This document shows, one piece after another, positions 34,170-44,442 of a stretch of 53,279 nt of DNA; the stretch's first letter is position 1, and every line of letters starts with the position of its first letter. A model generated the notes under the pieces. The model did no database searches and had not been told where the DNA came from. It worked only from the letters and a program-made list of their open reading frames with translations. Made by a program: the position numbers and the translations under genes. Origin of the DNA: Pascua guehoae (lineage: Eukaryota > Basidiomycota > Tremellomycetes > Trichosporonales > Trichosporonaceae); contig BCJX01000003.1 in NCBI GenBank assembly GCA_001600415.1, positions 696,378-749,656 of the forward strand, given 5' to 3'.

Positions 34170-37098
34170 TTACGCATCCTGCGACGGGCCATTGTTGTTA
34201 GTCGACGTGGCCGAGCTTGCCGACGTGGGCCGACTCGTGCTGACATTGTCGAAAATGGCAGTGTCGGGGTGTCCGGCGCCAAAGCGGTGATGCGCTTCGG
34301 GGTCGCTCTCAGAGTCAAAGCCCTGGCCCTCGTGGTCGCGCTGGTACCCATCCAGCGACCACTGCTGGACGTCGGGCGCGTCGTCGTCGTCTTCCGAGCT
34401 CGACGGATCCTCGGCGGCAAACCAGCGCGCAATGCTCATGCGCGACATGGAGCGCGGCGTAGGTTGGCCATTGCGGAAGCCGCCCGCAAACGAGCGCATC
34501 TGGCGGAACGTGTCGCCGACATAGGCCATGGGTGAGCGCGGCGAAGGCGAAGGGTCTTGAGACAGAGTGTTGTGCTGGGGCGGGTGGATGGTGAGCATCT
34601 GGTGCTCGAGGGCTTCGCGGCGGAGACCCTTGCGCCGCCGGATACCCTCCGACTTGAGGTCGGTGCGGGATCGGCGCTGGCGCGCGCGCATGGCAATGGC
34701 CGCGTCGGCATCGCTCTCGATCGGGACGGGGTGGCTTTCCGATTCCACGGGGGTGACATTGGCGTCTGTCGTGGGGCGGTCGCGGTGCAGGGCGAGGCGG
34801 ACCTCGGCACGGCCACGAAGAATCGCGCGCTCAATCTTCATCCTGTTACTCGCCATGTGCAGAGAGGGCCATGTGACCCGCTGGCCCACAGAGAGCATGC
34901 GCTCCAGCTGCTTGCGGTCGGGGTCGTCGAGGAGGTGGAACCAGTCCCGGACAACGCTGCGGGGCGTGAGGGTCACATCGCCCGAAAAGCGCTGGAGAAA
35001 GACGCCACTCCAATCGCTCTGCAGCAGCTGGGGCATCAGGTCGAGATCACGAATAACCTTGAAGTGCTTGGAGAGGTCGAGCTTGATGTAGGATTCCAGT
35101 GCTGAGAGGATAAAGCCACCGCGCCAACCGCGACCCTTGCGGTGGGCGACGGGACGGCCGACTGATCCGCGCGGCGCAAAGAAGAAGAGATGAATGTGTG
35201 GGTTGGTCTGCGACACAATGGAAAAGTTGCAGTTGAACTGCGTGTGCAGGCTCCCCAATGGAATGTCTTCACGCAAGCTGCCATCCTTGAAGCGTGACCC
35301 GCCAAGGTGGTGCGGCTTGATGGACCCGTCGCGGTCCTTTGACATCAGAACGACAGGGTTGAGGATGCCCGGGACAGCAGCAGAGGCGATAATAGCCGAC
35401 CAGATGATGCAGTTTGGCGCAGTCAGGTGGTTGAGAAGAATGGTGGGCGAGTGGCGGTCAGCGGGCACAACCGACACGTTGAGCGCACGGCCAGTGAGCT
35501 CATACGCTTCCTTGAACGTGAGCGACCCGCGAGTAAAGAACATGGCCTTGCGTGCCCACTCGAGGGCGGAAAAGCGCGCTCCGGTTTCCCACCAGCGGCG
35601 GATCCAGACAGAGAGCGGGTCTTCACACGCAGTAATCTTGTCGGCCAGTTCGGGTCGCAGGAGCTGTTTGAGCTCGGCATCGGTATGCGTGCAGACCAAT
35701 GCTGCAATGAGGCCACCGGCCGACGTGCCGGTGACGACGCGCGGAAGGAGGTCGGCATCGAGGAAAGCCTTGGCGACGCCCAAGTGGTACTGGATAGTGT
35801 CAACAACAGCACAAGGCCACAGTACAGCCGGGTCAAAACTCACATAGCCGAAACTCGCGCCACCAGAGAGACATAGTGCGCTAGAGCCATAATTTTTGTT
35901 GACGCCGCGGAAAAATGTGCGCTTCTCTTCGAGGGTAATGTCGGTCGCACCACGGACATAGTCGAGACTGGCGACAATCTCGCGAATATGCGACTCGATC
36001 AGACGCTTTGTCCCGAAAAACGTCTCAGAGTACATCTTGACGCTCTCTGTCCCGGCAAAGTTGGCGCGGACGCACACAGACAGCGCGTCCATGACGCCCC
36101 GCGTGTCCTTTGCGGCACGCAGACGCGACAGTGTGCTGCGCACACGCCGCACAAGCGCAGCATCAAAGTACGAGTCGTCGTCGCTTTCTTTCCACTCGTT
36201 GAAGCCAAAGTACGAGTCCAGCGCGCGTGCCGCCGATACCCACTCGGTGTACGTCTTGGCCTTGCGAAGGTTCTTGCGCAGCACGCGCTTGTGTCCGCGC
36301 CATGCAAAAGACCATTCGAGAACGTTCACTGCTTGGCGCGTGAGGACATAGGCGCCAAACTCGATGGAGATGACGAGGAACAGAAAGGCCTGCGTGTTAG
36401 CTGGCCGGGTAAAGAGGGCAGAATCGGGCCGAGTCGGGCAGAGGAGGCGGGCGACTGTGGGCACCTTGGACAGCTCGTAAACCGCAAAATATTTCGCGTC
36501 CCGACGCGTACACGAACACGAGCTGGCCCGTCGCGGCCCGTCGGCGGGCCGTCTTCATCGCACCTGCCCGAGCGAAGCAGACTCACAAGCAGCGGCCATC
36601 GGATGAGGTGATACGTGAGGCCAAAGCCTTGACTCTTGGATCGCCGCCTGAGATTAGCACAGCACAGCTTGGACCGGACAATGCAGATCCTCTGATTTCC
36701 GATTGCAACACCTACCTGGAAACACGTTGGTGGATAGGCTAGCAGTCAGCACGTTGGGATCAAGAGTCCAGAGGCGTCACGCTGCACGCAGCCACCCACG
36801 ACGCGGCGGCGGGTGGCAACACGGCGGTACTACTTACAGCAAAGTCGGACGTAGCAGTCAGCTTTTCGACGCCCATCTTCCACTCGGGCGCGTCCTCAGG
36901 CGAGTACTCTGGAGACCGCGGAGAGGCCTCCGAGAGCGTGCAGTCCTCGGGATCGTGGTAGTCGGGCTGATTGAGCGCGCGCGCAAACGCGGCGAGGTGG
37001 CTGGGTTTGTCAGCCGTGGAACGCGATAGAAACGACTGTCTGAGCCGGTGGCGGCGGCGCATCATGGCGTCACGTCCAGTGCCCAGAACAGCAGGCAT
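34170..37098 (-). CDS. Patatin-type triacylglycerol lipase (TGL3/4/5 family)
   Basis: Five exons (37098-36838, 36738-36716, 36647-36587, 36389-35844, 35789-34170) encode 836 residues. A polar N-terminal region and a basic RRRSKS patch lead to a membrane-associated segment (HLIRWPLLAFLFLVISIEFG). The DUF3336 domain follows (WKESDDDSYFDAALV), then the patatin core: SGGASFGYYHLGVAKA (oxyanion hole), the nucleophile Ser in VVTGTSAGGLIAAL and the Asp of the dyad in FKDGSLREDIPL. The C-terminal third is polar and probably disordered. Relatives sit on lipid droplets and hydrolyse triacylglycerol. Exon 2 is only 23 nt. The intron 35790-35843 is 54 nt, in frame and free of stops, so unspliced transcripts still encode protein. 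An alternative 5' exon (37190-37114, joining at 37039) is also in phase but lacks the CTRAY branch signal near its acceptor. Confidence 0.92.
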
Positions 37099-37190
37099 GG
37101 TGGCGGTGCTCACTCCTCGTTGACATTGTCCGTCGTCCAGAGGACGGGGTCGACGCCTGGGGGTATTTCTTGGTTGGTGGGCTTCTTCAT

Positions 37191-37635
37191 GGTCGGATGG
37201 GGGTCATAGGAGCGAGTGTAGATGGTAGCTTGCGATGTTTGTATGTTTTGGGCTGCAAATGAAGGGCTGAAGAGTGGTGGGATTTTGTAAGACACGAGAT
37301 GGGATATATGCGGAGATGTGGAAGAGGTGCGATGTTCAAGGTGGATGGCATTGCATGGATGTGGGGAGGGAAGACGCTTAACAGTGGGGTTGGCGTGGGG
37401 CAAGGCACCACCGGGGCGGAAATTGGCCACTGTACGGACTGATTCATCGCGTCCGACGTCATGGTCGCGTGGCGCTAACAGGGGTCCGATCCGATCACCG
37501 AGCTAGAACCATGGACACTAACACACCCATCCCATCCAATCCACCAACACCTAGCAACATCGACACGCCAACGTCGACGCCACCACCACCATCGACCTCG
37601 CCACCTACCCCCCAAACCCCGAGAACGCAGCCACA
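37191..37635. promoter_or_regulatory. Divergent promoter region lipase / VPS37
   Basis: This is the spacer between the lipase 5' end and VPS37. A Pro/Thr-rich open frame begins at 37511 but lies in a different frame from the VPS37 domain and has no obvious splice into it. It is probably 5' UTR. Confidence 0.4.
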
Positions 37636-38784
37636 ATGGCCACGCCCCTCCTCCAGCAATTTCCATCGCTCGCGTCGTATCCCGCGTCCTTTCTCAAGGA
37701 CCTCCTGTCGTCCCCGGAACTCACCGAGGCCTTTCTCTTCTCGCTCCCCGAGGTGCAGGAGCTGGCGGCCGAGGTCGAGCGTCTGGGGCGCGAGAATGAA
37801 GACATTGCGCGTGCGTTTCCGCCTCCCTTCCTGCCATCATGCTGTGCACTTTGCCCTCCGCGTTTGCCCGGCTGGCCATGTTGGTCCCTCGCAATGTGAT
37901 GGCCGGGTCGACCCAAACAGCAACCGCCCATGGAGCCGGGCTCCGGTGACGACCTTGTGACCTTGTCACAGAATCGACCCACAGGCATAGCTGAGTCCAC
38001 CTACTAACGCCACAGGACGAAACCTCGCTCTCCGCGACGAGCTCTTTGCACTCCGCGACGCGACAGCACAGTCGTACCAGCACGCCGAGGACCTGAAGAA
38101 GACGTGGGTCGACGTCGACAAGGCACAGCAGAACCTGTACCAGGTGAGTTGGAGTTGAGGTCTTGGACGGAGGCGTACGCGTGGTGGTGTGCATCGTACG
38201 CTACCCAACGGTGTTGCCTGCCGAGGCGCCTGGGCCGTGAAGCTGGTGAACAATTGTTGCTGCTGGCCGTTCTTCTGCGGAACGCTGCGTGTTCTTCTGC
38301 GGGTCGAGATAACATCCCACCATGTTGAAGTCGATACCATCAACCTGATGTCTGCGGATGGAAAGCGCAAGCAACTAGCAATCACGACTCGACGACAGAC
38401 CACTCGTACCACCACTAACACCACCCAGCGGCAGCGCCCCTCGTTCCTGCACATGCGCCTCCGGCACTCGCTCACGGCGCAAGACGACGCCAGCGAGCGC
38501 CTCGCCACCGCATTCATCGAGGGCGCGAGCGCGCCGGGCTCGCGTGTCGACTCGCCCACCGTCGGCGAGGCAGCTGACAAGGTATGTACCCATGCCTCTC
38601 ATGCTCGCACAACCTTGCCCAACGTGCACTATACCGTTTGCTTTGCTCCGCTCACACCTCGCAGGGCCGCCAGTCGCTCGACGACTTTATCGCCGAGTTC
38701 AAGGCGGCGCGCAAGACGTACCACAAGCGGAATATCTGGGCCGAGCGGTGGGCGCGTGGCGAGGTCGCGTGGCGCGATGACTAG
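37636..38784 (+). CDS. VPS37: ESCRT-I subunit Vps37 (Mod_r domain)
   Basis: Four exons (37636-37810, 38016-38143, 38429-38581, 38665-38784) encode 191 residues with consistent phases. The protein starts MATPLLQQFPSLASYPASF and has the Mod_r pattern: LSSPELTEAFLFSLPEVQEL, long amphipathic helices EVERLGRENEDIARRNLAL and ALRDATAQSYQHAEDLKKTW, and the terminal YHKRNIWAERWARGEV, where Vps37 proteins have a basic-aromatic K-R-xxW segment. The helices are likely coiled coil. Vps37 joins Vps23, Vps28 and Mvb12 in ESCRT-I, sorting ubiquitinated cargo at endosomes. The start is the first ATG in the domain frame; upstream in this frame a stop lies at about 37552, so a longer N-terminus would need an extra exon. 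Confidence 0.88.
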
Positions 38785-40132
38785 TGGCGTGGCACGATGA
38801 CGAGGACCGTGGGGTGGGTTGTCTTTTGGGTCGAGAGTAATTATGAGGACTAGATGGGGCCAGGTTGGTGTCAGTGGAATGGAAGGCGGTGCATCGCAAG
38901 CGGGCGCTTCGAATAGACGGCATGCTGTCGCGACAGCCTGGGCAAGTTGTATGTATGCGAATGTTTACATCACCAGGTAGCTGCAGGTCGCCACCTGCCG
39001 GGCGGAGCTCTTACCCCGATGTGAAGCGGTGCGGTAATGGTCTGCACAACTGATGAGCACGGGACGAGACTGACTGCTCACGTACGCGTGTACAACCCAC
39101 ATCTTCCGCGACAACGGCAGGCGAGACGCACCCATCTAGCAGCGTACCACTACAACTGACCACTGACCCCGACGTCAACTTTGTGTACCCACGCGTTCAA
39201 CCCCCACATGCTGGATACCAAGGCTCTGCGCATGGTGATATGGTGACTCTTTCTGCCGCGTGCGAGGGAGCGAGGGCACTACCCCATCCATGTTGCCTAA
39301 AGTACCTATCCTCGGTGTCGCGCGTGTCGCGGTGAATGGTCTCCGCCTGAACAATTATCCGCTGACAAGTCAAAGTATGAACACCCACGCAAGTCGTCTT
39401 CCCGTTGCGCTCGGACCAGCTCCACCACCATCAGGAGGCGCCTCTACTCCGAAGGACCGAATGAGGGGCCTCCGGCCTCGGGCCCAGCCATGACACTTGT
39501 CCCTGCCCGAGGTCGCGCACTCTGGCTCGGACGCCCACTTGGGGATCAACAGACGGACCAGAAAGCCACGCCTCATGATCAGCTGATCAGCTGACAGCGC
39601 ATGGCGGCTGGGCTGTGACTTGTGGAGATGCCTGCTCCGAGCCCCGAGCTCGAGAGTGGCGGGGTTCATGCTTTGCGCCACCACCATCCCGATGCACGGG
39701 CCACGAGTGCTGCGCACACCAAGGGCCACAGGCACGCGCACACGTACAGGGGGTGTCAAAAGGCACAGGCGCGCAGGGATGCCGTGGCATGTGGCATGTA
39801 GCATGTAGCTCCAAGCTGGTACTGAGATGAGTGTTGGGCAGCGCAAGACAAATCTCACCCTCGGCCTCTCACAGTCCTTTTTGACCCACACTATTGTACA
39901 CTCACGCAAGTAGTGACGACCTCGAGCGTCCGACCACCGCAGCGTATCCAAGCCGTTCCTGCTCGTCTGGGAACCAGCACTCACCGCCTCGTGCAGGGCT
40001 CGTGGGTGTCCACATTTATCCGCCGGCAGAGCCAACGCCTGTCACTCCCCACAAGGTCGAAGGTGACGAGTAACCCCAGTTTGGAGGTGGCGTGCGAGCC
40101 TGAGCTTGTGAGGTTACGCAGCGCAGTCACTA

Positions 40133-40285
40133 CCGTGGCCGTCGGAAAGGTTGCGACTGCCTCCAATGCGTTGCGGCACCCCCATCCCATGCGACTTGTG
40201 CCATTTTGCAAGCACAGGCTTTGGGGTCAAGCATACCCGAGGCCGCCCTGGAGGCAGTCAGTCGCAACCTTTCCGACGGCCACGG
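40133..40285. repeat. Near-perfect 32-bp inverted repeat with 85-bp loop
   Basis: The left arm (40133-40164) and right arm (40250-40285) are exact reverse complements except for a 4-nt AGTC duplication in the right arm. The arms contain GTCGGAAAGGTTGCGACTGC and its complement. Similarity weakens but continues a few bases outward (CAGTCACTA versus CAGTGACTG). The 85-nt loop has no open frame of note. Confidence 0.9.
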
Positions 40286-40572
40286 CAGTCACTGTTTACC
40301 GGGGTGCTCTGTGGCGTTGCCCGTACTGCGCTCTATCGACAAGTCCGCTGGTTGCGCGCATGGCTGGTTGCGCGCATGGCGGTCCGATGGAGGCGGAGCA
40401 GCAACTGCCGTGGGGCCATGGGGTCGCGGGTACCGCAGCCGCCCGCTGGCGATGGCGACGTGCTCAACACATCCGAGACGAGGGCACAGCGTGCAGCGTG
40501 GTCAGCTAGAGTGGGAGCACACCACACCTGGTGCCGCCAGGGCGGACAGCTTTGTCAGCTGGCGCTGCAGCT

Positions 40573-40640
40573 GCGATATCCTGCGTCGCACGCCGATATC
40601 CTTGTGCGACACACCGACATCCTTTGGGACACTGACATCA
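40573..40640. repeat. Degenerate 20-21-nt tandem repeat
   Basis: About three and a half copies of a unit resembling CCGATATCCTTGTGCGACAC (GATATCCTGCGTCGCAC, GATATCCTTGTGCGACAC, GACATCCTTTGGGACAC, GACATC). Confidence 0.7.
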
Positions 40641-41604
40641 TTGAGCCCCCCAGTCGGACCGCGGCCGCTGGGTACGCTGGGTCCTAGGAATTGGGACACG
40701 AGGGCTCAGCCCGAGACCGGGGTACAATGAGGCACGAGGCGTTGAATCCTTTACCAATTTAGCTCGTTTGGTTGGCACTCGGCGTCGTTTGAGCGTCGAC
40801 CGAGCCCCGCGGCCCGCGGGGACCGGAAGAGGCGCTCGCCAAAGCGCTAGAGGCGGCACCAGGCGCTCAGTCTGCGTACAGCATCTCCCAGATGCGTACC
40901 GCACAGCACCTCTCCTAAGGCGCGCCGTGTCAAACGTACGATCGACGCTGGAGAGGTGCCGAGGTGGCTCGCAGCTGCCCAGCTGCCCAGCTGCCGAGCA
41001 GCAAGCGGTCGCAACACCAAGACAAAAGAGGCATATGCACCGACCCACAACTTCGTGCCGTGACCTCGACCATGGCACAGCCGCAAACCTTGTCCACAGG
41101 CTGCTGGCACTGCCAAACTAGGATCCCCGGCGCAGACCGAGGCCGACACGTTGCTCGCCAAAGGACTCGCGGCGTCCTTTCCGCCTCAGACCTGGGCTGC
41201 GTCTACGCGTGAGACGGACGAATGGATAAGAGGGTGGCCGGTGGCAAGGTGGCACCCCCGGGGTGGCGCAGCGCGCCGTGTGTACCTGTTGTTTTGGGGG
41301 CTGGTGTGGCACCCGGTACCCGGTCCATGCGAGTGTGGCGTTTCACCGCTTGCGGGTCTACGGTCTGCAGCCTGCAGCCCAGCCCAGCCTGAACGCACAC
41401 CTATCACACGAAACACGACGCTTCCAACGCGTGCACTCCACGCTGCACGCCGCGTGCAGCTGCAGCTGCGTGCTGCAGCACATGACACGAGAGCCGCGTC
41501 CAACGGATGCACATCTGCGCGTCCCCGGTCACCGGCCGGGTCGAGTGCGCTTGTCGGGCGTCCTTTCAAACACTTGATAAGAAGACACACTTGCCCTTCA
41601 TTCC

Positions 41605-41697
41605 CCACAACCCTTTACTCCTTCTCCCCACACTCCTTCCCCCGCCCACTCCTTCACTCCTCCTTCCCCCCACACTCCTTCACTCCTCCCCTCCACC
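41605..41697 (+). promoter_or_regulatory. Pyrimidine-rich tract directly upstream of the prenylcysteine oxidase ATG
   Basis: About 90 bp of almost pure C and T on the coding strand, with a repeated CACTCCTTCACTCCTCC element, ends at CACCATG. CT-rich tracts just upstream of the start are common at fungal core promoters and 5' UTRs. Confidence 0.5.
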
Positions 41698-44442
41698 ATG
41701 CCCCGCCCAGGACACTACATACTCCTCCTCCTCCTCCCCCTCACACTCGCCGGCGCCCTCGGCCACCCCAAGCCCAAGCCCCCGAGCCGGCCCAAGCGCG
41801 TCGCCGTCGTCGGCGCCGGCGCGTCCGGCTCGGCAGCGGCGTTTTTCCTCCGCCGCGCCGCAGAGGCCGCAGAGGCCGCAAAGGGCCTGGCGCCGGGTAG
41901 TCTCCTGGGCGACATTGTCGTGTTTGAGAAAGAAGCCCATGTGGGCGGACGTGAGTGGCAGAGTGCTTTAACAAAGGGGGCACAGGATGGTGGTTGACGA
42001 CAGGTGCGACCGTGGTGTATCCCCACTATGACGAGGGCAATGTGCCTGTCGAGATTGGGGCGACGATTTTCGTCGAGCAGAACAGGAACCTCTTGAATGC
42101 TATTGATGTGAGTCGTTGGAGTTGATGGTCGAGGAGTCACGGGTGGGATTGGCCATGGGTCGGTATAGGCCAGGTGCCGTGACTTTACCAATGGGGGTCG
42201 GACTGAGCGCGGGAGATTGAGAGCGTCCCCTTGACCGCTCCACTGTTGGGTGGGGCTGATGTGGGGGAGCGAGTGACTACTGCCACTGGTCCCCAGGCTC
42301 CGTACCCCTCGGCCCCCGATCCCCCATCACAAAGAAAGAAAAAGCAACAGAAACAAAAGCAAGGAGAAAAAAATGAACCGTTCCCCACCCCNNNNNNNNN
42401 NNNNNNNNNNNNNNNNNNNNNNNNNNNNNNNNNNNNNNNNNNNNNNNNNNNNNNNNNNNNNNNNNNNNNNNNNNNNNNNNNNNNNNNNNNNNNNNNNNNN
42501 NNNNNNNNNNNNNNNNNNNNNNNNNNTCCCCTTCCCGATAGACCCTAACCCCCCAGATGTTCAACCTCACCGCCATCCCGCCCCCCCGCGGCCCCGAATT
42601 CATGGTGTGGGACGGCACACGCCCCGTGCTCAACTACACGGACATTCCCGTGCGCTTTCCAAACGCGTCGGCCATCTCGTCCAACCTTGGAGTGGCGACC
42701 GACGTAGTGCTCGACCGCTTTGCGGATCTGTACGACGCGGCGTGGCTCGCGGCACGCGGGGCCGTGGACAGCGTCGAGGCGTTTGCCGACACGGCCGGGC
42801 TGGGCGCCAACGTGACAAACGTCACGGCGCTCGAGTGGGCGCTCGACGTGGGCGTGGGGCAAGAGTGGGCCATGGAGATGATGGAGCCGCCGGTGCGGGC
42901 TAATGTGAGTGGGGTCAATTTGGGGGCAGTTGGTGGCAGTTGGTGGCTTGGTGACTTGTGACTCTTCGGGGCGCCTTGGACGTACCTCGCGCGCAGTCAC
43001 GGCGTGGCCTTTCAGCGACAAGGGACACAGCCATCGATATCCGATACCGCTGGCTTGGTGACTGGCGCCCGTGACGTGCTGACAAGACAAACAGTACGCG
43101 CGCAACATGGACCAGACGCACGCGCTCAGCGCGGCCGTCTTGCTCGGCCACGGCGCGTCGTTTGTCGTCCAGGGCGGCAATTTCCAGGTCTTTGAGCGCA
43201 TGCTCGCCGACAGTGGCGCCGAGGTGCACTTTAACACGACGGTGAGTTAGATCAGAGCACGCGATGACGGTGGCGACGACTTTGGGGTGACAATTTCAGA
43301 GCTGACCCCACAGGTCGTCGACATTGCCCCGCCGCGCAAGAACGGTGGAGTGTTCAACATTGCGCACCGTGGCAAGCGTGCCAACGGCTGCAGCCGCGTG
43401 TCGCACGACGAGTTTGACCAGGTCTTCTTTGGCGCGCCGTGGCATGACATGCCGGGTCCCGCGCGCGAGGCGTCAGTGATCGCGCCCGAGATTCCGTGAG
43501 TACCGCCCTACCCACTCGGTGTACTTTATTTCCTCCCCATCCCTCCTCCCCATCCCTCCTCCCCATCCCTCCTCCCCATCCCTCCTCCCCATCCCTCCTC
43601 CCCATCCCTCCTCCCCATCCCTCCTCCCCATCCCTCCTCCCCATCCCTCCTCCCCATCCCTCCTCCCCATCCCTCCTCCCCATCCCTCCTCCCCATCCCT
43701 CCTCCCCATCCCTCCTCCCCATCCCTCCTCCCCACGCACCCCCCCCCCCACGCCCCGATCCCACTCACAACAGCGAAACACCCTACGTCACACTCTACGT
43801 CACGCTGCTGACGACGCCGTCGTCCTCCCCCAACCCGTCCTACTTTGGGACCAACGCCACCGTCCCACGCACGGTCCTCACAACGTCCGAGGGCGGGGCC
43901 GACCCCGAAATCGTCTCGCTCGTGTACAGTGGCGAGACGAAGCCAAACTCGGGCGAATACGTCGTCCGGCTCTTTTCGTTTGCGCCCCTCACCGACGCCA
44001 CGCTCGCCACGCTCTTTGACAACATTACCTGGGTCCATCGTAAGGAGTGGCAGAGCTACCCCGCCCTCAAGCCCGTGACAGCGTACCCGCCCGTCGAGCC
44101 CGTCGACGGGTTCCACTACCTCGCGTCGCTTGAGCCTTGGGTGTCCACGTGAGTTTTCCCTGGGTCGTGTTGGACTTGGAGCTCGTGTTGGAGTTGGAGT
44201 TGGGCTTGGAGCTCGTGTTGGAGTTGGAGTTGGCCTTGGACTCGGAGTTGGAGTTGGAGTTGAAGTTGGAGTTGGGTGCTGTTGCTGTTGCTGCCCCCGA
44301 CGACTCGTACGCTGACGCCAGGATGGAGACGCAGACCGTGTCCGCGCGCGAGGCGGTCGCACGCGTCGCGCAGCGCTGGTGGGGTCTCGGGCTTGGTAAC
44401 TGCACCACCGGCCAGTCGTGGGATCTGACCTGCGACGCCTGA
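41698..44442 (+). CDS. Prenylcysteine oxidase (secretory/vacuolar FAD enzyme)
   Basis: Seven exons (41698-41950, 42004-42107, 42557-42904, 43095-43241, 43314-43495, 43774-44148, 44322-44442) encode 509 residues, the family's usual size. A signal peptide (MPRPGHYILLLLLPLTLAGA) precedes the Rossmann FAD motif RVAVVGAGASGSAAAFFL, then FEKEAHVGGRATVVYP and EIGATIFVEQNRNLLNAID. Further family blocks are LGHGASFVVQGGNFQVFERM, HFNTTVVDI, DEFDQVFFGAPW, FHYLASLEPW and the terminal METQTVSAREAVARVAQRWW. Several N-x-T/S sites (NLT, NYT, NVT, NAT) fit passage through the secretory pathway. The enzyme oxidatively cleaves the thioether of farnesyl- or geranylgeranyl-cysteine released from prenylated proteins. 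The 135-N gap is in intron 2 and introns 5 and 6 are made largely of tandem repeats, so the protein itself is complete. Confidence 0.9.
42392..42526. other. Assembly gap (135 N)
   Basis: 135 N lie in intron 2 of the prenylcysteine oxidase gene, following a purine-rich (GAAAGAAAAAGCAACAG-like) stretch and a short C run. The non-round size suggests an estimated gap. Confidence 0.95.
43531..43734 (+). repeat. 13-bp minisatellite inside prenylcysteine oxidase intron 5
   Basis: About 15-16 head-to-tail copies of CCCTCCTCCCCAT, almost without variation, fill most of the 278-nt intron 43496-43773. A C run (about 43740-43749) follows. Because 13 is not a multiple of three and the unit has no stop on either strand, the array creates long spurious open frames on the minus strand. 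Confidence 0.95.
44168..44280 (+). repeat. TTGGAG hexanucleotide-type repeat in prenylcysteine oxidase intron 6
   Basis: Imperfect GTTGGA/GTTGGG/CTTGGA units, including a duplicated block (TTGGAGCTCGTG then TTGGAGTTGGAG), occupy most of the 173-nt intron 44149-44321. Confidence 0.85.

Larger units (their letters stand above)
38785..41697. other. 2.9-kb gene-free stretch with inverted and degenerate repeats
   Basis: This is the longest region without a supported gene. Many open frames of 60-220 codons are present but overlap on both strands and show no domain. It contains the inverted repeat 40133-40285, a degenerate 20-21-nt tandem (40573-40640), a CAGCTGCC short tandem near 40973-41000 and GC-rich palindromes near 41449-41485. 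The last 90 bp before 41698 are strongly pyrimidine-rich and are probably promoter or 5' UTR of the next gene. Confidence 0.55.

Noticed and set aside
37469..37960. Open frame of 163 codons starting in a Pro/Thr-rich stretch before VPS37
   Set aside because: It runs out of frame over the VPS37 domain; the Mod_r domain frame starting at 37636 explains the same DNA.
39370..40687. Open frames of 150-220 codons on both strands between VPS37 and prenylcysteine oxidase
   Set aside because: Overlapping frames on both strands, no domain, no splice-consistent extension, and composition typical of GC-rich non-coding DNA.
43531..43734. Regular repeat considered as a CRISPR array
   Set aside because: Units are 13 bp with no spacers, inside a eukaryotic intron; it is a minisatellite.
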